Source: JAXGTD01 sp040775095 (GTDB lineage: Bacteria; Pseudomonadota; Gammaproteobacteria; Chromatiales; Chromatiaceae). From it: a stretch of 64,000 bases of DNA. Where the stretch lies: positions 1 through 64,000 of the forward strand of contig JAXGTD010000005.1 in NCBI GenBank assembly GCA_040775095.1, written 5' to 3'. Shown piece by piece: positions 35,196-44,100 of the stretch; within the stretch, counting starts at the first letter, position 1; each line of letters opens with the position of its first letter. The translations under genes and the position numbers were made by a program. The notes beneath the pieces are model-generated. The model was not told the origin of the DNA, made no database searches, and was given only the letters and a program-made list of their open reading frames with translations.

Positions 35196-36419
35196 TCACT
35201 GCCACACGACCATCGGCTTCGCCAAACCTAACGCGGCAAGTTTTTGTGAGACGTCACCCGCCTTCGATCTGGACGACAATGGACCGACCTGGACCTTGTA
35301 CAACTGCCCCTTCCCGCCTGCTGGCGCACGGACATGTACCGGCTCGGGTACTTGCGTCAGCAGTCGATGCCGCAACTGCTCCGCATTGCCCTTGTCACCA
35401 AAGGCACCGACCTGGAGGTACAGCGACCCCCCGCTACCCTTGTGCGCCGGCTCGGCCTCGGGCGCGGACGCGGGCGCCTTCGCCTGCGCCGCTCCCGGCA
35501 CCAGCACCGGGGTGGCAGCGTCATCTGCCACCGCCAGCCTCGCGCTCGGCGCCGGGGTGGCGGCGTCATCCGCTGCGGCCAGGCTCGCGCTCGGCGCCGG
35601 GGCCGGCGACTCGGGCAACGCCAAGGCGGCCTCCGGCGGCGGGCCGGAGGGCACCGGCTTGGGCGGTTCCAGGGCGACGCGCGAGGCGGGCGCCGGCTGC
35701 GAGCGCGCGCGCTTTGGCGTGGCGGTCTTCGGCTTTTCAGGCACCGCGGCCGGCACGCCGAACGCCGTCTCCGAGGTCGCGGCCACACGGCCAGGCGGCG
35801 CCTTGCGGGACGAGACGACCTCGAATCCGGACGGCGCCCGGCCACCGTGGTCGCGCGGATCGATCGACTTGACCTCCACCCGCGCCGTGCCCTTGCTCAG
35901 CACACCGAGCTTCTTGGCCGCGGCGTAGGACAGATCGATGACCCGGTCGCCGTGAAAGGGACCGCGGTCGTTGACCTTGACCACGGCGTGGCGGCCATTC
36001 TCGAGGTTGGTCACCTGCACATAGCACGGCAGCGGCAGTGTCTTGTGTGCCGCGGTCATCTGGTACATGTCGTAACGTTCGCCGCTGGAGGTCTTGCGTC
36101 CGTGGAACGGCTCTCCGTACCAGGAGGCGGTGCCACGTTCCAGATGACCCCGACTGCTGTCCTCGGTGTAGTATCGCTTGCCGAAGACCACGTAGGAGGC
36201 CATGTTCCCGAGCTTGGACTTCGGCTCGACCTTGGGTAGCGCATCGGCGATTCCAGCGTCGCCATCCGCATCGGCGAGATCGCCCCTCGTCGGCGCACCA
36301 CCGCAGCCACCCAGTGACAGCGCCACCAGCAGCGATGCCGACACGCCGGCCACAAGGACGCGGACACGCGCACGCCCGTGGCGGCCGACCAAAGGATCGG
36401 ACGTTTCATCCAAAAGCAT
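35196..36419 (-). CDS. rlpA: RlpA septal-ring lytic transglycosylase lipoprotein
   Basis: 407 residues. Lipoprotein signal with lipobox LSLGGC; the double-psi beta-barrel RlpA domain (about 80-170, GTASWYGEPFHGRKTSSGE and KVNDRGPFHGDRVIDLSYAAAKKLG) which cleaves naked glycans in homologues; a proline/alanine-rich linker with an imperfect 15-residue tandem repeat (PAPSASLAAADDAAT, PAPSARLAVADDAAT); and a C-terminal SPOR domain (SLYLQVGAFGDKGNAEQL) that targets division sites. SD AAGGGGGG precedes the ATG at 36419. It follows mltB by 47 bp. Confidence 0.94.
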   Translation of the reverse strand: MLLDETSDPLVGRHGRARVRVLVAGVSASLLVALSLGGCGGAPTRGDLADADGDAGIADALPKVEPKSKLGNMASYVVFGKRYYTEDSSRGHLERGTASWYGEPFHGRKTSSGERYDMYQMTAAHKTLPLPCYVQVTNLENGRHAVVKVNDRGPFHGDRVIDLSYAAAKKLGVLSKGTARVEVKSIDPRDHGGRAPSGFEVVSSRKAPPGRVAATSETAFGVPAAVPEKPKTATPKRARSQPAPASRVALEPPKPVPSGPPPEAALALPESPAPAPSASLAAADDAATPAPSARLAVADDAATPVLVPGAAQAKAPASAPEAEPAHKGSGGSLYLQVGAFGDKGNAEQLRHRLLTQVPEPVHVRAPAGGKGQLYKVQVGPLSSRSKAGDVSQKLAALGLAKPMVVWQ

Positions 36420-36466
36420 CGTTCCCCCCTTCTCAGCAGATTTTTTTTCCGGTCGCCAAGGCCAGG

Positions 36467-37456
36467 TCAACCGCGCTGGCGCCCGGGCTTGGTGATCTCG
36501 CGGCTGAGTTGATACACCGCCATCGCGTAGAGATTGCTGTGGTTGTAACGGGTGATGGCGTAGAAATTATCAAAGCCGAGCCACAGCTCACGCGTGTCGT
36601 CGGGGCCGTGGAGCGCAATCAACGCGGCTCGCATCGTACCTGCAACGTCCGGGTCGGTCTCGATCCCGGCCTCGCGCAAGGTCTCGACGGTGATGCCCGG
36701 TTGCAGCGGTTGCTTGTTGGCAATCGCGATCGCGCCCGGCAGTGGGCGGCCCGCCGTGGCCGGCGCGGCGACCGGCTCACCGCCGCGCCAGCCATGACGT
36801 GCCAGATAGTTCGCGACGCTGCCGACAACATCGGCGTCGCTACCCCACAGATCGCGGCGGCCGTCGCCGTCGAAATCGACCGCATAGGCCCGGTAGCTCG
36901 ACGGGATGAACTGGGGCTTACCGACCGCACCCGCGTAGGAACCGCGCACGGAGCCCGCATCGACGCGCTCCTCCCGGGCCAGTAACAGGAGCTCCTCGAG
37001 CTCGGAACGGAAAAACGCCGCCCGCTTCGGATAGGCAAAACCCAGGGTGCTCAGGGCATCGATCACACGATGATCGCCAACACGGCGACCGTAGTTGGTC
37101 TCGATCCCGATGATAGCGACGATGATCTCCGGTGGGACCCCGTAGCGGGCCTCGGCCCGCAGCAACAGCGCGGCATGCTCGCGCAGGAACGCGCGACCAC
37201 CGGCAATCCGCTCGGGCGTCAGGAACAGGCGCCGGTACCGATACCAGGGCTTGGCCTCGAATGGGCGGTTCATCGCATCGATGATGTCCTGCTGATAGCG
37301 CGCGCCAGCCATCAGCGCCGCGACCTCGGCGTGATCGAGCTCGTACTTGCGTACCATCGCATCGACGAAGGCGCGGCTGCCGGCATCGTACGCCGCGGGC
37401 GCGGACAGCACGACACAGGGCGCAATGGCGAGGGCAAGGGCCGCGAATCGGAGCAT
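36467..37456 (-). CDS. mltB: Lytic murein transglycosylase B
   Basis: Cleaves peptidoglycan glycan strands to anhydromuropeptides. 329 residues with a Sec signal (LRFAALALAIAPCVVLSAPA) but no lipobox, so it should be periplasmic and soluble. Catalytic glutamate in AIIGIETNYGRRVGD, then GSYAGAVGKPQFIPSSYRAYAVDFDGDGRRDLW and ITRYNHSNLYAMAVYQLS. It follows rodA by 60 bp and a promoter-like pair overlaps the rodA 3' end (see separate entry). Confidence 0.94.
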   Translation of the reverse strand: MLRFAALALAIAPCVVLSAPAAYDAGSRAFVDAMVRKYELDHAEVAALMAGARYQQDIIDAMNRPFEAKPWYRYRRLFLTPERIAGGRAFLREHAALLLRAEARYGVPPEIIVAIIGIETNYGRRVGDHRVIDALSTLGFAYPKRAAFFRSELEELLLLAREERVDAGSVRGSYAGAVGKPQFIPSSYRAYAVDFDGDGRRDLWGSDADVVGSVANYLARHGWRGGEPVAAPATAGRPLPGAIAIANKQPLQPGITVETLREAGIETDPDVAGTMRAALIALHGPDDTRELWLGFDNFYAITRYNHSNLYAMAVYQLSREITKPGRQRG

Positions 37457-37498
37457 GGGGACAGGCCGGGGTGTCTCGAGTTCTAATCCACTACATGC

Positions 37499-37527
37499 AG
37501 TATAGGCCGAAACCTTCTAAACGGTAA
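37499..37527 (-). promoter_or_regulatory. Candidate promoter for mltB-rlpA-dacA
   Basis: TTACCG (37527-37522) and TATACT (37504-37499), spaced 17 bp, lie on the minus strand 43-71 bases before the mltB start. The -35 overlaps the last codons of rodA. Four and five of six bases match the sigma-70 consensus. Position after the mrdA-rodA genes would let the hydrolase genes be transcribed separately. Confidence 0.42.
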
Positions 37528-38653
37528 GCAGTTTTCGATGCGTATGGATCGACATGACAATCCCGAATCCCGCCATGATCGTCACCAGTGAGGTACCACC
37601 ATAGCTGACCAGCGGCATCGGCACCCCAACAACGGGCAGCAGCCCGACCACCATGCCGGTGTTCACGAACAGGTAGACGAAGAACACCAGCGTCAGCGAA
37701 CCGGCCAGCAGGCGCCCATAGGCGTCGCGTGCATGGATCGCGATGTAGAGTCCGCGCAGGATCACGAACAGGTAGAGCGCCATCACCACCAGGATTCCGA
37801 CCAGCCCGTGCTCTTCACCGAGGACCGCAAAGATAAAATCCGTGGATCGTTCCGGCAGGAATTCCAGATGCGACTGCGTCCCCTTGAACCAGCCCTTGCC
37901 ATAGATGCCGCCAGAGCCGATCGCGATCTGCGACTGGATGATGTGGTAGCCGGCGCCCAGCGGGTCGGAGCCGGGATCGAGGAAGGTCAGCACCCGCTGG
38001 CGCTGATAGGGCCGCATGAACACCCACAGCAGCGGCGCCGCGGCAGCGGCCAGGGAGCCAAGCAACAGGATCAGCCGCCAGCGCATCCCGGCGAGGAACA
38101 GCACCATCGCCCCAGCGCTGGCGACCAGCAACGCGGTGCCGAGATCGGGTTGCTTCGCGATCAGCAGCACCGGTACCGCGGTCAGCACCGCGGTCCAGAA
38201 CACCCGCGCCGCGCCGGGCGGCAACGGCCGCTGCGACAGAAACCAGGCCAGCATCATCGGTACCGCCAGCTTGAGCACTTCCGAGGGCTGAAAGCGCACC
38301 ACGCCCAAGTCCAGCCAGCGCTGCGCACCCTTGCCGATGTCCCCGATCAACAGGACAGCGGCCAGCATCAGGACGCCGAAGACAAACAACGGGAGTGACC
38401 AGCGCCGCAACAGAGGCGGCGGCACCTGGGCCACGGCGATCATCACCACGAAGGCCAGGGCAAGCCGCACCATCTGACGCTCGACCTGCCCGGTCGACTG
38501 GTCCGTGGCGCTGTAGAGGATCGCCAGGCCGGCGGCGCACAGCAAGAGCAAACCGACCAGCAGCGGCAGGTCCAGATGCAGCCGCGCCAGCGGCCCGGCC
38601 ACGACCGCCCCCGGCGCGCCGTCAAGACCGGAGACGGGCCGGTTAGTCGCCAT
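37517..38653 (-). CDS. rodA: Rod-shape SEDS peptidoglycan polymerase RodA
   Basis: Membrane glycosyltransferase polymerising lipid II with PBP2 during elongation. 378 residues, about ten transmembrane segments, and SEDS signatures: DIGKGAQRWLDLG, FQPSEVLKLAVPMMLAWFLS, KQPDLGTALLV (conserved Asp), FLPERSTDFIFAVLGEE and PVVGVPMPLVSYGGTSLV. The ATG at 38653 overlaps the end of mrdA by 11 bases, so the polymerase and transpeptidase are co-translated. Confidence 0.96.
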   Translation of the reverse strand: MATNRPVSGLDGAPGAVVAGPLARLHLDLPLLVGLLLLCAAGLAILYSATDQSTGQVERQMVRLALAFVVMIAVAQVPPPLLRRWSLPLFVFGVLMLAAVLLIGDIGKGAQRWLDLGVVRFQPSEVLKLAVPMMLAWFLSQRPLPPGAARVFWTAVLTAVPVLLIAKQPDLGTALLVASAGAMVLFLAGMRWRLILLLGSLAAAAAPLLWVFMRPYQRQRVLTFLDPGSDPLGAGYHIIQSQIAIGSGGIYGKGWFKGTQSHLEFLPERSTDFIFAVLGEEHGLVGILVVMALYLFVILRGLYIAIHARDAYGRLLAGSLTLVFFVYLFVNTGMVVGLLPVVGVPMPLVSYGGTSLVTIMAGFGIVMSIHTHRKLLTV

Positions 38654-40529
38654 CGGCCTCGTCCTCCTGCTCCGAGAGGCCCTCGGCATCGACCGTCTTG
38701 CCCAGCAACCAGTTGTCCATGACCTGACGCGCGATGGGCGCCGCGACCGAACCACCATGGCCGCCGTTCTCGACGATGACGGCAACCGCGATCTGTGGAT
38801 CTTCCACCGGGGCGAAGGCGATGAACAGGGCGTGGTCACGCATGCGCTCGGCCACCTGCGCCTCGTTGTAACGCTCGTTCTGACCGACGGAGAAGACCTG
38901 CGCGGTGCCCGTTTTCCCGGCGATCCGATAGTCCGGACTGCGGATGCGTCGGGCCGTGCCCCGGTCCCCTTCCACCACCTCGGTCATCGATTCGACCACG
39001 TTCTGCCAGTGCCAGGCGTTCTCCACCGGGACGTGGCGAGTGGTCGGCGTGGTGGGCTCGAGCGCCTCCTCTCCGGGCATACGGGTCGCGCTCACCAGAC
39101 GCGGCACGATGTAGGTGCCGTGATTGGCCATGGCCGCCGTCGCCGCGGCAAGCTGCAGTGGGGTGGCCAGGAACGAGCCCTGACCGATGCCGACGATCAG
39201 GGTCTCGCCCGGGTACCAGGGCTGCTTGCGCACGCGTTCCTTCCATTGCGCGGAGGGCAACAGCCCGCCCTGCTCGCCGGCGATATCGGCACCGGTGCGT
39301 TGACCAAAGCCGAACTCGCCGAGGAACGCGTTGAGCCCGTCGATCCCCATGTCGTGAGCCAGCCGGTAGAAATAGACATCGCACGACTGCACGATCGCAT
39401 CCTGCATCGACACCGTGCCATGCCCGCCGCGGCGCCAGCAGCGGTACTTGTGACTCTGACCCGGAAGCTGATAATAACCGCCGCAGAACTTGCCCTCGGT
39501 GAAGCTGACGTGGCCGGTTGCCAGTCCGCCCAGCGCCACGAAGGGCTTGATCGTGGACCCCGGCGGGTACTGCCCGCGGATGGCGCGGTTATACAACGGC
39601 TTGTCGATGGAATCGCGCAGCTGTGCGTAGTCGGCGACACCGATTCCACCAACGAACGGGTTGGGGTCGAAGCTCGGCGAGCTGACCAGCGCGAGCACCC
39701 CGCCCGTGTGCGGATCGATGGCCACCACCGCGCCGCGGTTCTTTCCCAGCGCCAGGGTCGCCGCGCGCTGCAGCCCGATGTCCAGGAACAGATGCAGGTC
39801 GCGGCCCGGCACCGGGGGCGTCTCGTCGACCGTGCGCAGCACCCTCCCCCGCGCATTGACCTCGACCTGCTCGAACCCGACATGCCCATGCAGGTCCCGC
39901 TCATGGGCCTTCTCGACGCCGACCTTGCCGATATGGCTCGTGCCCGCGTAGTCGGACACGTCGATGACCTCCATCTCCTGCTCATTGATGCGCCCAACGT
40001 AACCGAGCACATGGGCCGTGTACTCCCCGGCCGGATACCAGCGCTGCATCCCGGCGTAGATGTCGACCCCCGGGAAACGATGGCTCTTGACCGCAAATCG
40101 CGCCCGCTCGACCTCGTTCAGATCAAGCCGGATCGGCACCCCTTCGAAGCGCCGGCGCTGTGGAAGCAGGCGTTCGAAGCGCTTGCGGTCATGTTCCGTG
40201 ATGGGCAGGATCTCGCCGAGCGCGTCGATGGTCGCGGCCAGATCGGCGGTCTTTTCCGGCGTGATTTCCAACGCGTAGGACGGCAGATTCTCGGCCAGCA
40301 GCATCCCGTTTCGGTCGTAGATCAGGCCGCGAGTGGGCGCCAGCGGCTGCACCTTGATCCGGTTGTCTTGCGACAGGGTGCTGAAGTGCTCGTGGTCGTA
40401 CACCTGCAGATGCACCAGCCGTGCAACCACGAGCAGTAACGCGCCGAGCACCAGCAGCACGGCGAAGAGCGCCCGCACCGCAAACAGCCGGCCCTCGTTA
40501 CGGTGGTCATTGAAGCTCGAGTCGATCAT
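38643..40529 (-). CDS. mrdA: Penicillin-binding protein 2 (elongation transpeptidase)
   Basis: Crosslinks peptidoglycan during lateral growth, in complex with RodA. About 628 residues: cytoplasmic tail, single membrane helix (19-40, FAVRALFAVLLVLGALLLVV), pedestal domain (RGLIYDRNGMLLAENLPSY) and transpeptidase domain with the nucleophile motif S-T-I-K (about residue 326), SCDVYFYRLA and KTGTAQ. Start at the ATG 40529 (a GTG directly before it is also in frame). Upstream mreD ends 121 bp away. Confidence 0.96.
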   Translation of the reverse strand: MIDSSFNDHRNEGRLFAVRALFAVLLVLGALLLVVARLVHLQVYDHEHFSTLSQDNRIKVQPLAPTRGLIYDRNGMLLAENLPSYALEITPEKTADLAATIDALGEILPITEHDRKRFERLLPQRRRFEGVPIRLDLNEVERARFAVKSHRFPGVDIYAGMQRWYPAGEYTAHVLGYVGRINEQEMEVIDVSDYAGTSHIGKVGVEKAHERDLHGHVGFEQVEVNARGRVLRTVDETPPVPGRDLHLFLDIGLQRAATLALGKNRGAVVAIDPHTGGVLALVSSPSFDPNPFVGGIGVADYAQLRDSIDKPLYNRAIRGQYPPGSTIKPFVALGGLATGHVSFTEGKFCGGYYQLPGQSHKYRCWRRGGHGTVSMQDAIVQSCDVYFYRLAHDMGIDGLNAFLGEFGFGQRTGADIAGEQGGLLPSAQWKERVRKQPWYPGETLIVGIGQGSFLATPLQLAAATAAMANHGTYIVPRLVSATRMPGEEALEPTTPTTRHVPVENAWHWQNVVESMTEVVEGDRGTARRIRSPDYRIAGKTGTAQVFSVGQNERYNEAQVAERMRDHALFIAFAPVEDPQIAVAVIVENGGHGGSVAAPIARQVMDNWLLGKTVDAEGLSEQEDEADGD

Positions 40530-40650
40530 CACACAAGAAGCTGGTGGGCGCCCGACAGGTCAGGCGGCATTGCCGAAGGACAGGGACAGGCCTGCCCCCG
40601 GCCGGCCAATCGCCCCGATGCATGGCGTTTCGCGCATCCCGGGGACGGTC

Positions 40651-41139
40651 TCACGCGACCCGGAAACGCTGCGCAACATCGCGCAGCAACGCCGACAACC
40701 AAGGCCAGAGCAGCAGACCGACGAACGTCGGCAGCCAATAGCCCAGGGTCGGGGTGGGCTGACCGGCGGCGCCCATCACCCAGAGCCCGAGCAGACGCTC
40801 CACGACCAGGAGCAGCCAGACCGAGAACGCCTGCTGCCAAGGCGGGAAAGGCAGGATGCGCCGGTGCAGCTCGATGGCCAGAAAGGCGACCACGGAAAGA
40901 CTCAGCGCATGCTGGCCCAACAATGCTCCGGACAGGACGTCGAGTACGAGGCCCATACCGAATGCCCAGAACACGCCGACGCGGCGCGGCAGCGTCAGCG
41001 ACCAGAAGATCAGCACCAGGGCACCCCATTGGGGTCGATAGTTCTGGGCCTCGTCGGGCATCGGCAGAATGGTCAGGAACGCCGCGATCGACAAGGTTGC
41101 CACGATGACGACCGTACCGGGCGGGGCGCCGATCTTCAA
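40651..41139 (-). CDS. mreD: Rod-shape-determining protein MreD
   Basis: Small inner-membrane partner of MreC. 162 residues, identical in length to E. coli MreD, with about five hydrophobic helices (TVVIVATLSIAAFLTILPMP, LVLIFWSLTLP, GVFWAFGMGLVLDVLSGALLGQHALS, etc.). The WGALVLIFWSLTLPRRVGVFWAF...GMGLVLDVLSG motif is typical. The start is a TTG at 41139 overlapping the mreC stop as TTGA; longer readings run into mreC's coding sequence. Confidence 0.9.
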   Translation of the reverse strand: MKIGAPPGTVVIVATLSIAAFLTILPMPDEAQNYRPQWGALVLIFWSLTLPRRVGVFWAFGMGLVLDVLSGALLGQHALSLSVVAFLAIELHRRILPFPPWQQAFSVWLLLVVERLLGLWVMGAAGQPTPTLGYWLPTFVGLLLWPWLSALLRDVAQRFRVA

Positions 41140-42095
41140 CGCTCCGCCCTCGGAGCGCTCGGGCTCATGGCCGTCGTGGTGCCCACCTCGCCGCCCTGGA
41201 TGGCCGCGCGAGGCCCCCCGGACACGCAAGCGGCCGCCGTTCCAGTCCGGCGCAGCCAGGGGTCACCCACCGGTGGGGCCAGGGTCCAGACGAGCAGCAC
41301 CTCGTGACTGCGATCCAGGCGCGCGGTCGGCTCGGCCGTGACGATCGCAAACTGGCTACGCGGCTCGAAACCGACCTCGGTCACCCGGGCCACCGGGTAA
41401 CCCGGGGGAAACACGCCGCCGAGCCCCGAGGTGACCAGCAGGTCGCCAACCCGGATGTCGGCGTTTTCCGGCAGATGCGGCAGACGCAGCCGGTTGACCA
41501 GGCCGGTGCCGTTGGCGACGGTGCGCAGGCCGTTTCGGTTCACCTGCACGGGCAGGGAGTGGGATGCATCGGTGATCAGCAGCACCGTCGAGGTCAGCGG
41601 ATTGGTGCTGATGACCTGTCCCATCACCGCGTCAGCATCGAGCACCGGCTGACCCACAAAGACCCCCGAGGTCGATCCCTTGTCCACCAGCACCTGCTGA
41701 TGATAGGGATCCAGATCGACCTGCAGCAACTCGGCGATCAGCACCCGCTCGCCCACGTCGAACGACGACCCGAGCAGATCGCGCAGGCGCCGATTCTCGA
41801 TCTCCAGCGCTGCGAATGTCTGCATGCGCCCCTTGAGCTTGAGATTTTCCTGTTCCAACAACGCATTGCGCTCGCGCAGGTCCGCCTCGTCCGCCAGGCG
41901 GCCATCCACGGCACGCGACAACCGGCTCGGCAACGCCGCCAGATACTGCATCGGATAGAGCGCCACCGCCAGCGACGAGCGCAGAAACTCCAGGTGGTGG
42001 TTACGGCTGTCGTCCACCATCAGCGCGAGCGACAGGACCACCGCAATCGCCAGGCGAAACGCCGGAGAAGGTCCGTGAACGAACAGGGGTTTGAT
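41136..42095 (-). CDS. mreC: Rod-shape-determining protein MreC
   Basis: Periplasmic scaffold anchored by one N-terminal helix; recruits PBP2. The recognisable protein begins IKPLFVHGPSPAFRLAIAVVLSLALM, coiled coil (about 75-110, RNALLEQENLKLKGRM), then two beta domains (VLIAELLQVDLDPYHQQVLVDKG, VVTSGLGGVFPPGYPVA-like). The conserved start lies at ATC (42095), with GGAGG nine bases upstream. There is no ATG, GTG or TTG between the upstream stop at 42104 and GTG 42041. Starting at the GTG would give 301 residues and cut half of the membrane anchor. The C-terminus is proline/threonine-rich. Confidence 0.85.
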   Translation of the reverse strand: MKPLFVHGPSPAFRLAIAVVLSLALMVDDSRNHHLEFLRSSLAVALYPMQYLAALPSRLSRAVDGRLADEADLRERNALLEQENLKLKGRMQTFAALEIENRRLRDLLGSSFDVGERVLIAELLQVDLDPYHQQVLVDKGSTSGVFVGQPVLDADAVMGQVISTNPLTSTVLLITDASHSLPVQVNRNGLRTVANGTGLVNRLRLPHLPENADIRVGDLLVTSGLGGVFPPGYPVARVTEVGFEPRSQFAIVTAEPTARLDRSHEVLLVWTLAPPVGDPWLRRTGTAAACVSGGPRAAIQGGEVGTTTAMSPSAPRAER

Positions 42096-42169
42096 GGCCC
42101 TTCACCTCCGCGCCTGCCGCCAGCGCTCGCGACGGCCGCTGCCGTCAGCCGCAACCGCCGGGATCGACG

Positions 42170-43216
42170 CTACTCGGCCGAGAACAGGTCCAGCCCACGC
42201 TGGTCGATGAGCTCAAGCGCCTTGCCGCCCCCGCGCGCGACGCAGGTCAGCGGGTCCTCGGCGATCACCACCGGCAATCCCGTCTCCTCGGCGATCAGCC
42301 GGTCGATGTCACGCAACAGCGCGCCGCCCCCGGTGAGCACGATGCCGCGCTCGGCGACGTCGGAACCCAGCTCCGGGGGCGTCTGCTCCAGCGCGCTGCG
42401 AACCGCTCCGACGATGGCCATCAGCGGTTCCTGCAGGGCCTCGAGGATCTCGTTGCTGTTGAGCGTGAAGCTGCGCGGCATGCCCTCGGCGAGATTGCGC
42501 CCCTTCACCTCGATCTCGAGCACATCGGTCCCCGGGAAGGCCGAACCGATCGCGTGCTTGATCCGCTCGGCGGTCGCCTCGCCGATGAAGGTCCCGTAAT
42601 TGCGCCGGACGTAATTGATGATCGAGTCGTCAAAGGTGTCGCCACCAATCCGGGCGGAATTGGAGAACACGATGCCATTCAGCGAGATGATCGCAACCTC
42701 CGAGGTGCCACCGCCAATGTCCAGCACCATTGATCCCCGCGCCTGATCCACCGGCAGCCCCGCGCCGATGGCCGCCGCCATCGGCTCGTCGATCAGAAAG
42801 ACCTCGCGCGCGCCGGCCCCTGCCGCCGACTCCTTGATCGCACGCCGCTCCACCTGGGTCGAGCCACAGGGCACGCAGACCAGCACGCGCGGGCTCGGCC
42901 GGATCACGCGGCTCTCATGGACCTTGTGGATGAAATACTGGAGCATCTTCTCGGTGACGGTGAAGTCGGCAATGACCCCGTCCTTCAACGGCCGGATCGC
43001 GGTGATGTTCTGCGGCGTGCGGCCAAGCATCAGCTTGGCCTCCTCACCGACGGCGGCGACCGATTTGCGTCCCGCGTTTGGCTCCTGGCGAATCGCCACC
43101 ACCGATGGCTCGTTCAGCACGATGCCCTGACCACGTGTATAGATCAGCGTGTTCGCGGTCCCGAGATCGATCGACAGATCGTTCGAGAACATCCCTCGGA
43201 TGCGTCTGAGAAACAT
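42170..43216 (-). CDS. mreB: Rod-shape-determining actin homologue MreB
   Basis: Bacterial actin that organises the elongation machinery at the inner membrane. 348 residues with an N-terminal amphipathic membrane anchor (MFLRRIRGMFSND), phosphate-1 (DLSIDLGTANTLIY), phosphate-2 (SMVLDIGGGTSEVAII), adenosine motif (GIVLTGGGALLRDID) and connecting motifs. First gene of the minus-strand mreBCD-mrdA-rodA block. Spacer of 74 bp to the mreC reading frame. Confidence 0.97.
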   Translation of the reverse strand: MFLRRIRGMFSNDLSIDLGTANTLIYTRGQGIVLNEPSVVAIRQEPNAGRKSVAAVGEEAKLMLGRTPQNITAIRPLKDGVIADFTVTEKMLQYFIHKVHESRVIRPSPRVLVCVPCGSTQVERRAIKESAAGAGAREVFLIDEPMAAAIGAGLPVDQARGSMVLDIGGGTSEVAIISLNGIVFSNSARIGGDTFDDSIINYVRRNYGTFIGEATAERIKHAIGSAFPGTDVLEIEVKGRNLAEGMPRSFTLNSNEILEALQEPLMAIVGAVRSALEQTPPELGSDVAERGIVLTGGGALLRDIDRLIAEETGLPVVIAEDPLTCVARGGGKALELIDQRGLDLFSAE

Positions 43217-43674
43217 CGGCTGCGTACCTTAAGAGAGTATTTTAGTAAAAATGAAATAGCTGGCGGCGCGGCTGGACGCGAATCAGTGCGCCCGTACCGA
43301 TCGAGCCAACCACGACCGCGCCTTCGCGGCGGCGCCATAGCACGACCTGCGACGGCGCAGGAAGTCGGTCCCGGGGCCGCCCGCAAACGACGGTTCAAGG
43401 AGTTGGGGAGGGACGCCGCCCCTGGCCTGAGCCGGACACGCACCAGGCGCGTCGGCGGCCACCCGCGCGGCACCATATCTGTCAAGCCGGACACCCGGCG
43501 GCACGGCCGCCGTTCCCATGAAATGCGCGCCCGCTAATCTAGCAACGCGCAGGGCGAACGGCAAGGCGGCCGATTGACCAACGGGCGCCAGAACGCGATC
43601 CCGGCATGACCAAGCCACAGGCATTGTGATAGTTTTTCCGGATTGCCCAATTGTCGCTCAGGACCCATCCACCC
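43217..43674. other. Divergent spacer between mreB and gatC
   Basis: No gene is supported in these 458 bases. The 35 bases next to mreB are AT-rich (TTTTAGTAAAAATGAAATAG at 43232-43260 area) and probably hold the mreB promoter; TAAAAT on the minus strand could be its -10. On the gatC side ATGACC (43606-43611) and GATAGT (43628-43633), spaced 16 bp, form a weak promoter-like pair. Confidence 0.4.
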
Positions 43675-43962
43675 ATGTCATTGGACGCAACCGCGGTCGA
43701 GAAGATCGCCCACCTGGCTCGGCTGACCATCGCCGATCAGGCACTCGAAGGCTATGCCACCGAGCTGAGCCGTATCCTGGACCTCGTCGAGCAGATGAGC
43801 ACCGTCGACACCAACGATGTCGAGCCCATGGCGCATCCTCTGCACATGGCGCAGCGCCTTCGCCCCGACCGCGCCGTGGAGCCGGACCAGCGCGATGGGC
43901 TCCAGCGCCTCGCACCGCTCACGGAAAACGGCCTCTACCTCGTCCCCAGGGTGATCGAATAG
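43675..43962 (+). CDS. gatC: Asp/Glu-tRNA amidotransferase subunit C
   Basis: Small subunit of the GatCAB complex that converts misacylated Glu-tRNA-Gln and Asp-tRNA-Asn to the correct forms. 95 residues beginning MSLDATAVEKIAHLARLTI, with the family's LSRILDLVEQMSTVDTNDVEPMAHPL and a C-terminal YLVPRVIE. The ATG at 43675 was preferred over an in-frame upstream codon because it matches the family. Followed by gatA after 138 bp. Confidence 0.94.
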   Translation: MSLDATAVEKIAHLARLTIADQALEGYATELSRILDLVEQMSTVDTNDVEPMAHPLHMAQRLRPDRAVEPDQRDGLQRLAPLTENGLYLVPRVIE

Positions 43963-44100
43963 GCATTCGACCCGCGGGGGGTCCCCGGCGGCCAGACCCG
44001 ATTGCGCCCCGGTGACGAACACCCCAGCCCAACAACGTCCTTCGCCGCGCCCCGGCAACCGACGCGTGCCAAGCGCCACCCGGCACAGGAACCCGATCCC

